Shown here: one piece after another, positions 59,066-64,000 of the stretch
How the letters are laid out: every line of letters starts with the position of its first letter
How positions within the stretch are numbered: the first letter of the stretch is position 1
DNA from: Ilyomonas sp964249755
Lineage (GTDB): Bacteria; Bacteroidota; Bacteroidia; Chitinophagales; Chitinophagaceae
Assembly (NCBI GenBank): GCA_964249755.1
Contig: CAXUDB010000002.1
Coordinates: 930,001 to 994,000, forward strand
DNA length: 64,000 bases
Reading direction: 5' to 3'
The notes under the pieces: model-generated
Told to the model about the DNA's origin: nothing
What the model saw: the letters and a program-made list of their open reading frames with translations, nothing else
Databases searched by the model: none
Position numbers and translations under genes: made by a program

Positions 59066-60261
59066 GTACCGGTAGTTTTAGAACGAAGGCATTGTTGATA
59101 TAATTGGTGAATAGCTGCCACTTCTTTTGCTTTAGAGAAACGTTCTTCTGCAAAAGCCTTACCTTTTCTTCCGGTGCTTGTGCGCAAGTCTTTATCTCTG
59201 ATTAATATTTGCAAAACATGCACAGCCTGTTCCACATTAAAATGCGAGATCAAAAACCCGGTTTTCCCATCTACCATTGTGTCCTTCACACCGCCAACAT
59301 CTGTGGCCACAACCGGTTTTTCAAATAGCTGTGCTTCTATCAGTGATACAGGTGTTCCTTCGTTCAGCGAGGTGAGCAGCACAATATCCGTATCCTGCAA
59401 GGCAACTGTAATCTGAGGAATCCATGAAGTGAAATAAACGCGTGCATTTGTATTTGCTGCATCGTTTTCACTCCATTTCATCCGGCGTTGCGTTAGCATG
59501 TCTTGTATAAGCGGTTTTTGGTAGCCATCGCCAATCAGGAAAAAGTAAACATTATTTTCTGTTCTTAAAATTACTTCGGCTATCTCTACAAATAAACGGT
59601 GGTTTTTTATCGGTACCAACCTGCCAATAACGCTGATGATAACCGCATCGTCCGGCACTCCATAAGTTTCGCGTAAACCTTTGCCAACGGGCTTATAATT
59701 TTCTTTCTCAATACCCAAAAAAATGGTGGCAATTTTTTCAGGCTTCGCAATGCGAAATACCGTGCTGATCTCGTGTGCCTGCTGCGGACAGATGACAATA
59801 AGGCGGGTAGAAAAGGTAGCCAGCCATCGCTCGATGCTTACGATAAACGAAGAGATAAAACGATTATAATAAGAATGAAAAATATGACCGTGATAGGTAT
59901 GAATAATAACAGGCACGCCGGTTTGGTAAGCCGCGCGTCTGCCCAGCCAACCGCTTTTGAAACCATGCGTATGCACGATGTGCGGTTTGTGTTCCCTCAA
60001 TAGTTTCTTTAACCGGCGATAAGTTGCAAAGTCGTACCACGGATGAATAGTCCTATGCAGGGAAGGTATTTTAATGAAACGGATGTGAGGATATTGCTGT
60101 ATAAAAAAAGACATTTCAATCTCGTCGGTCTCTTTCTCGCCATATAAGATGCTGATGTTGTACATCGGCGAAAGATGATGTGCCAGCGTTACTGCATCGG
60201 CTGTATTGCCGCCTAATACAAGACGGTTGATGATAAAGAATAGTTTGGTTTTGTCAGCCAA
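59062..60261 (-). CDS. GT4-family glycosyltransferase
   Basis: 399 residues, two Rossmann domains (GT-B fold) with N-terminal FIINRLVLGGNTADAVTLAHHL and IVHTHGFKSGWLGRRAAY, a second domain with VISVIGRLVPIKNHRLFVE and the donor-binding ELNEGTPVSLIEAQLFEKPVVATDVGGVKDT (seen as LNEGTPVSLIEAQ). It has no signal peptide and acts on the inner face of the membrane. The acceptor and sugar are unknown; the coupled epimerase suggests a uronic acid donor. It starts 25 bp after serS on the same strand. Confidence 0.9.
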   Translation of the reverse strand: MADKTKLFFIINRLVLGGNTADAVTLAHHLSPMYNISILYGEKETDEIEMSFFIQQYPHIRFIKIPSLHRTIHPWYDFATYRRLKKLLREHKPHIVHTHGFKSGWLGRRAAYQTGVPVIIHTYHGHIFHSYYNRFISSFIVSIERWLATFSTRLIVICPQQAHEISTVFRIAKPEKIATIFLGIEKENYKPVGKGLRETYGVPDDAVIISVIGRLVPIKNHRLFVEIAEVILRTENNVYFFLIGDGYQKPLIQDMLTQRRMKWSENDAANTNARVYFTSWIPQITVALQDTDIVLLTSLNEGTPVSLIEAQLFEKPVVATDVGGVKDTMVDGKTGFLISHFNVEQAVHVLQILIRDKDLRTSTGRKGKAFAEERFSKAKEVAAIHQLYQQCLRSKTTGT

Positions 60262-60286
60262 TGTGGTTTTGTTGAACAGCGTTTAG

Positions 60287-61558
60287 TTAAGCAATCTTTT
60301 CTTTTCCAAAATAGCGGTGCAATACCTGCGGAAGTTCTATGCCATCAGCAGTTTGATTGTTTTCAAGCAAGGCTGCTACAATGCGCGGCAAGGCAAGCGA
60401 ACTGCCGTTAAGGCTATGCGCGAGCTGCATTTTGCCTTCTTTATCTTTAAAGCGGCACTTCATGCGGTTTGTCTGATAACTTTCAAAATTGCTGACGCTG
60501 CTCACTTCCAGCCATCTTTGTTGTGCAGCGCTCCATACTTCAAAATCGTAGGTCAGGGCACTCGTAAAACCCATGTCACCACCGCATAGTTTTAGTATGC
60601 GATAAGGCAGTTTCAGGCTTTGCATTAAGCCTTCTACATGCGCTACCATTCCTTCCAACACAGCATAGCTATTATCGGGATAAACGATTTGGATAATTTC
60701 CACTTTTTCAAATTGGTGCACGCGGTTGAGTCCTCTTACTTCTTTACCAAAACTGCCTGCCTCGCGGCGAAAGCAGGGCGAGTAAGCCGTCATCTTTATA
60801 GGTAAATCGGTTTCTTTTACAATGGTGTCACGGTAGATATTGGTAACCGGCACCTCAGCAGTCGGGATAAGGAACAGGTTATCTTCTGTTACATGATACA
60901 TCTGTCCTTCCTTATCGGGTAATTGACCAGTGCCATAAGCTGAAGCTTCGTTTACCATAAACGGCGGAAGGTATTCGGTGTAGCCGCGTTCCGTATTGTA
61001 ATCTAAAAAATATTGTATGAGCGAGCGTTGCAGTTTCGCTCCATTACCCTTGTAAAGCGGAAAGCCGCTGCCAGTGATTTTAGCGCCCGTTTCGAAGTCA
61101 ACAAGATTATATTGTTTGATTAAATCCCAGTGCGGCAAAGCGCCATCGTAGAGCTGAGGTTTTGTGCCGCCTTCGCGCATGGTCACGTTGTCTTCAGGTG
61201 TGTTGCCGGGCGGCACCTTTTCCGAAGGAAGATTAGGAAGCTGTACCAGCTTACTTTGTAATTCATTTTCACTTTGCTGAAGCTGTTCACTTATTTTGGC
61301 AACTTCGGTTTTCTTTGAAGTTACCTCGGTTTTATACCTTTCGGCTTCTTCTTTTTTACCTCCCGACATTAGCTTGCCAATCTCTTTTGATGCACTATTG
61401 ATAAACGCCTGCGCCGTGTCAAAAGAAGCCTGCAGAGTGCGCCGCTGTTCATCCAGCCGGATGATTTCATCAACCAATTCCGGCTGCTTAAAATTCCGTA
61501 TCGCCAGCCGTTCTTTTACCCAATCCGGTTTGGCTTTTATCACCCCTACCTGAAGCAT
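60287..61558 (-). CDS. serS: Seryl-tRNA synthetase
   Basis: 423 residues, class II aminoacyl-tRNA synthetase. The N-terminal long coiled-coil arm (about 30-100) that grips tRNA-Ser is seen from RRTLQASFDTAQ to LQSKLVQLPNLP. Catalytic core: TAEVPVTN (serine binding), motif 2 ACFRREAGSFGKEVRGLNRVHQF (as SPCFRREAGS), and motif 3 LNGSSLALPRIVAALLEN near the end. Full length. It heads a minus-strand unit with the glycosyltransferase and epimerase. A -7-like TATATTTG lies 20 nt upstream of the ATG on the minus strand. Confidence 0.96.
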   Translation of the reverse strand: MLQVGVIKAKPDWVKERLAIRNFKQPELVDEIIRLDEQRRTLQASFDTAQAFINSASKEIGKLMSGGKKEEAERYKTEVTSKKTEVAKISEQLQQSENELQSKLVQLPNLPSEKVPPGNTPEDNVTMREGGTKPQLYDGALPHWDLIKQYNLVDFETGAKITGSGFPLYKGNGAKLQRSLIQYFLDYNTERGYTEYLPPFMVNEASAYGTGQLPDKEGQMYHVTEDNLFLIPTAEVPVTNIYRDTIVKETDLPIKMTAYSPCFRREAGSFGKEVRGLNRVHQFEKVEIIQIVYPDNSYAVLEGMVAHVEGLMQSLKLPYRILKLCGGDMGFTSALTYDFEVWSAAQQRWLEVSSVSNFESYQTNRMKCRFKDKEGKMQLAHSLNGSSLALPRIVAALLENNQTADGIELPQVLHRYFGKEKIA

Positions 61559-61577
61559 GTTTGTTCTGTTTTAGCGG

Positions 61578-61585
61578 CAAATATA
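61578..61585 (-). promoter_or_regulatory. -7 element of serS
   Basis: On the minus strand this reads TATATTTG, a perfect TAnnTTTG, 19 nt before the serS ATG. It is back to back with the element of the next gene. Confidence 0.45.
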
Positions 61586-61603
61586 ACCTTTGCCTTCAAA
61601 CCT

Positions 61604-61611
61604 TATCTTTG
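61604..61611 (+). promoter_or_regulatory. -7 element of the gene at 61617
   Basis: TATCTTTG, a perfect TAnnTTTG, 5 nt before the first ATG at 61617, predicting a leaderless message. Confidence 0.5.
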
Positions 61612-61616
61612 CCCGC

Positions 61617-61964
61617 ATGATGAATGTGCGTGATGATTTGCAGCAGCGATGGTGGACACTGGAAGCGAAGCTGGCAGAGCGTTTTGGCAAGAAGCCGGAT
61701 ATGGAAGCGACGCTGTTTTTAATCGGTATGCAGGAAACTGGGTTCATCAGGGAGAAAATTACAAAGGAACAAAAGCAGGACCTGATGCACGTTGCCATTT
61801 GCACCGTATTAAGTGCCAGCGGGTTTTATGAACTGCAGGGCAACGACGATGAAGGCTGGCCGCATTTTACTCAATTGAAAGACCTGCCAACTGTATCTTT
61901 ACACGACCAGGAAAATTTTTTGAAAGACCATATATTGCTTTACTTCGAAGCCCAGGGTTTTTAA
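61617..61964 (+). CDS. Conserved small cytosolic protein of unknown function
   Basis: 115 residues from the ATG at 61617 (a second ATG follows directly). Helical, with LQQRWWTLEAKLAERFG, MEATLFLIGMQETG and a C-terminal LPTVSLHDQENFLKDHILLYF. I recognise it only as a type of short protein conserved in Bacteroidota, often near peptidylprolyl isomerase genes; no function is known to me. The cyclophilin gene starts 10 bp after its stop, so the two form an operon. Confidence 0.75.
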   Translation: MMNVRDDLQQRWWTLEAKLAERFGKKPDMEATLFLIGMQETGFIREKITKEQKQDLMHVAICTVLSASGFYELQGNDDEGWPHFTQLKDLPTVSLHDQENFLKDHILLYFEAQGF

Positions 61965-61973
61965 TTTATACGA

Positions 61974-62684
61974 ATGAAACAATTGCTCTTGACTCTTGCA
62001 GCATCTTGCCTGATAACGATTGGTTTTTCCCAAGTAAAAACAAATAAAGCCAAGCCAGTAACGGCTGCAAAAACTAATATTGCTAAGCAACGCCTCGTTG
62101 GCATTACCACATCTTACGGCGTGATTGTGGTGAAACTATATGACAGCACACCGCAGCATCGCGATAACTTTATCAAGCTGGTAAAAGAAGGGTTTTACGA
62201 CAGCCTTTTATTTCATCGCGTGATTGATGGCTTCATGATACAGGGCGGCGACCCGGACAGTAAAAATGCGGCTGATTCTGTTCAGTTAGGCATGGGGTCA
62301 GCACCCGGCGAAAGAGTGCCCGCCGAATTCAATACTCGTTACCTTCATAAAAAAGGAGCTTTAGCTGCCGCACGCGATAACAATCCCGAAAAAGCGAGTA
62401 GCAACTGCCAGTTTTATATCGTGCAAGGCAAGCCAGTGAGTGATACAGAACTGAATGCGATAGAATGCCAGATCAGGCAGGAAAATCCCGCCTTTTATTA
62501 CACCGATGCCCAGCGTAAAATCTACAATACGGTTGGCGGTACGCCTTTCCTCGATCAGAATTATACCGTGTTTGGCGAGGTGGTAAAAGGGTTTGATATA
62601 ATAGACAAGATTGCAAAAGCGCCGCGCGATGCCAATGACCGCCCGTTGCAGAATGTGATGATGAAAATGAAAATGCTCAATTAG
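61974..62684 (+). CDS. Exported cyclophilin-type peptidylprolyl isomerase
   Basis: 236 residues with a signal peptide (about 1-20, GFSQ), so it acts in the periplasm. The cyclophilin core is VGITTSYGVIVVKLYDSTPQHRDNFIKLV, FYDSLLFHRVIDGFMIQGGDP with the catalytic Arg in FHRV, LAAARDNNPEKASSNCQFYIV and a closing GFDIIDKIA. A helical insertion (about 150-190, NAIECQIRQENPAFYY) sits before the last part, as in the Bacteroidota form. It catalyses proline cis-trans isomerisation during folding of secreted proteins. Confidence 0.92.
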   Translation: MKQLLLTLAASCLITIGFSQVKTNKAKPVTAAKTNIAKQRLVGITTSYGVIVVKLYDSTPQHRDNFIKLVKEGFYDSLLFHRVIDGFMIQGGDPDSKNAADSVQLGMGSAPGERVPAEFNTRYLHKKGALAAARDNNPEKASSNCQFYIVQGKPVSDTELNAIECQIRQENPAFYYTDAQRKIYNTVGGTPFLDQNYTVFGEVVKGFDIIDKIAKAPRDANDRPLQNVMMKMKMLN

Positions 62685-62685
62685 T

Positions 62686-62729
62686 GAATAGTGAGAAGTG
62701 AGTAGAAGCTTTTGTATGACTCACTATTC
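62686..62729. repeat. Hairpin word-repeat after the cyclophilin gene
   Basis: GAATAGTGAG (62686-62695) pairs perfectly with CTCACTATTC (62720-62729); between them are variants GAAGTGAG and TAGAAG. It starts next to the stop codon and lies upstream of gcvH. Confidence 0.65.
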
Positions 62730-62768
62730 TCCAATAAAACAATTAACCATTAACAATAATCAATAATT

Positions 62769-63149
62769 ATGACGATTCCTGATGAACTGAAGTACACCAA
62801 AGACCACGAGTGGCTGAAGATGATTGACGATGAACATGCTTATATCGGCATTACCGATTTTGCGCAGGGTGAGCTTGGCGATATTGTTTATATCGACATT
62901 AGTACAACCGGGCAATCGCTGGAAGCTGAAACAGTATTTGGTACCGTAGAAGCCGTAAAAACAGTAAGCGATTTATACCTGCCGGTAGCGGCAACTATTG
63001 AAGAAGTAAATCCTGCCTTGGCAAATGAGCCGGAACTGGTGAACAGCGATCCGTTTGGTAAGGGATGGATGGTGCGTATCAAGCTCAACAATGCATCGGA
63101 CATTGATGATTTGCTAAGTGCAGAAGCTTATCAGAAATTAGTGGGGTAG
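62769..63149 (+). CDS. gcvH: Glycine cleavage system H protein
   Basis: 126 residues; carries the aminomethyl group on a lipoyl arm between the P, T and L proteins. Start DELKYTKDHEWL and the lipoylation loop ETVFGTVEAVKTVSDLY with Lys64 are diagnostic, followed by GxVxEVN-type block (IEEVNPALANEPELVNSDPFGKGWMVRI). Full length. The P and T genes are not adjacent; an 84-bp spacer with a hairpin separates it from the cyclophilin gene. It ends with a strong terminator. Confidence 0.97.
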   Translation: MTIPDELKYTKDHEWLKMIDDEHAYIGITDFAQGELGDIVYIDISTTGQSLEAETVFGTVEAVKTVSDLYLPVAATIEEVNPALANEPELVNSDPFGKGWMVRIKLNNASDIDDLLSAEAYQKLVG

Positions 63150-63191
63150 TTGTATTGCATTGCTTGAAAAGCGGCAAATGTCTAAACATAC

Positions 63192-63224
63192 AAAAGCCTG
63201 TTGAGATTGCTTCAACAGGCTTTT
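63192..63224. terminator. Bidirectional terminator after gcvH
   Basis: A perfect 13-bp stem (63192-63204 with 63212-63224) with a 7-nt loop, AAAA before and TTTT after. It serves gcvH and the convergent small gene at 63246. Confidence 0.9.
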
Positions 63225-63245
63225 CCTATAGCTAATATTTTTGCT

Positions 63246-63434
63246 CTATTCTTCGGTATCTTCTGCGCTTTCTTTATAATGTTCCAGTGCTTTTTCAGGC
63301 ACATACACTTCTTCTTTCTTCTCATCCTTATTGCCGGGTTCATTTTGCTTGGTTACATCGTTTGGCGGATCTTCCGAAGTGCCCTTTTCAGAGGATTTGG
63401 AATCGCTCTCACCGGGAGAATAATATCGTTTCAT
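63246..63434 (-). CDS. Small, highly charged protein
   Basis: 62 residues, rich in Glu, Asp, Ser and Lys and almost without hydrophobic residues (KRYYSPGESDSKSSEKGTSE at the start, EKALEHYKESAED at the end), so it is probably disordered. No family recognised. It is called because the frame has an ATG start, ends just before the shared terminator and has the right strand bias for a gene convergent to gcvH. It could also be a chance frame. Confidence 0.45.
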   Translation of the reverse strand: MKRYYSPGESDSKSSEKGTSEDPPNDVTKQNEPGNKDEKKEEVYVPEKALEHYKESAEDTEE

Positions 63435-63542
63435 AGCTTAGTATTTTGCTTTGCTAAGGCAAATGGCAAGCCAGTAATTAGATTCTCTCTTAACAGTGTA
63501 ATTAGGAAAAGAGCATAAAAGAAGGTGTCTACAGAATAAACC

Positions 63543-63872
63543 TTATTCCTTTTTGCCCCAATCGTTTTCCATGTCTTTATAATTTTCCTTCGACACCGAA
63601 CTTTTGCTCTTTGGTTTTGAAGTGCCTTTTTCCTTCTTTGCATTGATGTTGTTCACCAATGAATTTTTCACGCCCAGCTTGTTTGTTTTCGCACTGCTTT
63701 TCTTAGCTGCCTTTTTAGGAGCTGCTTTTTTCGTAGCTGCCTTTTTTGTGGCTGCTTTCTTTGGCGTCGCGGCTTTTTTCGTAGTTGCTGTTTTTGGGAT
63801 CACTACCTTTTTAGCACTTGCGGCTTTTTTAGTGGCAGCTTTTTTCGGTGCTGCTTTTTTTGCTTTTGCCAT
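63543..63872 (-). CDS. Histone H1-like lysine/alanine-rich DNA-binding protein
   Basis: 109 residues from the ATG at 63872 (MAKAKKAAPKKAATKKAA); an upstream ATG at 63902 adds ten unrelated residues. The first half consists of KKAA, KKAAP and KKAAT repeats, like the C-terminal tail of eukaryotic histone H1 and bacterial H1-like proteins such as Hc1 and AlgP, which bind DNA without sequence preference. The second half is polar and ends with a tryptophan-containing tail (MENDWGKKE). Likely a nucleoid-associated protein. Single gene. Confidence 0.7.
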   Translation of the reverse strand: MAKAKKAAPKKAATKKAASAKKVVIPKTATTKKAATPKKAATKKAATKKAAPKKAAKKSSAKTNKLGVKNSLVNNINAKKEKGTSKPKSKSSVSKENYKDMENDWGKKE

Positions 63873-64000
63873 ACAATTGTTTTCTAACCCTTTTGCAACC
63901 ATTATACCCGAAACCGCCGCGCGGCAATAGTGTTGATAAGGTGGGGATAGCTAACGCAATCGCTTATGTAATATTTATTACAATTCGAACCCGAAGCTCT

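Noticed and set aside
63960..64000. tRNA-like T arm (TTCGAAC) at the right edge
   Set aside because: The flanking bases do not pair into a 5-bp stem on either strand, and no acceptor or anticodon arm fits next to it.
1..64000. Insertion sequences, prophage or toxin-antitoxin modules
   Set aside because: No transposase, integrase, phage structural gene or recognisable toxin-antitoxin pair was found on either strand; the mobile signal is limited to the attC-like repeats.

Overview
The window looks like a chromosomal segment of a Bacteroidota bacterium, most likely of the Chitinophagaceae. The grounds are: two proteins with C-terminal type IX secretion sorting tails, families typical of this phylum (DUF5686, DUF3857/transglutaminase, imelysin, DUF2200), a TPR-type hybrid of periplasmic sensor and histidine kinase, many signal peptides ending in AQ or GQ, and Bacteroidota-style -7 promoter elements (TAnnTTTG) just upstream of several start codons. 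No rRNA, tRNA, CRISPR array, transposase or phage gene was recognised.

Layout. 1-2.2 kb: accessory, AT-rich small genes (a cut-off membrane protein, a barrel-like protein, a lipoprotein, a DUF2200 protein). 2.2-8.3 kb: a GH13 alpha-glucosidase, twin plant-type LRR surface proteins with sorting tails, and an MBL hydrolase. 8.3-20 kb: large envelope proteins (a TolB-like/beta-barrel fusion, two DUF3857/transglutaminase-like proteins of which one has lost its catalytic residues, a DUF5686 protein) and the queuosine enzyme QueG. 20-32 kb: HAD phosphatase, SIMPL protein, MpaB-like protein, a methionine-type aminotransferase, an RND efflux pair, IMP dehydrogenase and a YitT membrane protein. 32.5-36.2 kb: a minus-strand signalling operon (TPR histidine kinase, single receiver, receiver-adenylate cyclase). 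36.3-40.2 kb: AraC regulator, porin, Rieske protein and imelysin, probably one envelope iron/redox system. 40.4-46.6 kb: a NarL-type two-component pair followed by treZ-treY, which make trehalose from maltodextrin. 46.6-49.8 kb: barrel protein, EamA exporter, RNase HI, PhzF. 54.9-63.9 kb: housekeeping (Rel, SerRS, cyclophilin, GcvH) with a glycosyltransferase/epimerase pair and a histone H1-like protein.

The most unusual stretch is about 50.0-53.95 kb. Four or five AT-rich, same-strand, single-gene units are each followed by a long imperfect inverted repeat of one shared architecture: outer arms of the form GCnnCYAAC/GTTRGCnGC and inner arms of 8-16 bp, 94-201 bp overall. Each next gene starts 9-67 bp after the GTT. 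This is the layout of integron gene cassettes with attC sites, and no integrase is visible in the window, so it is a candidate cluster of attC sites lacking an integrase. It begins next to a 21-bp minisatellite that spells a perfect protein heptad repeat. A weaker site of the same kind precedes the DUF2200 gene near the left end.

Three further patterns run through the window. Several -7 elements lie only 4-10 nt before start codons, which predicts leaderless mRNAs. Some 3' spacers are made of slightly varied short words that fold into hairpins. Clear stem-loop terminators separate several convergent genes.
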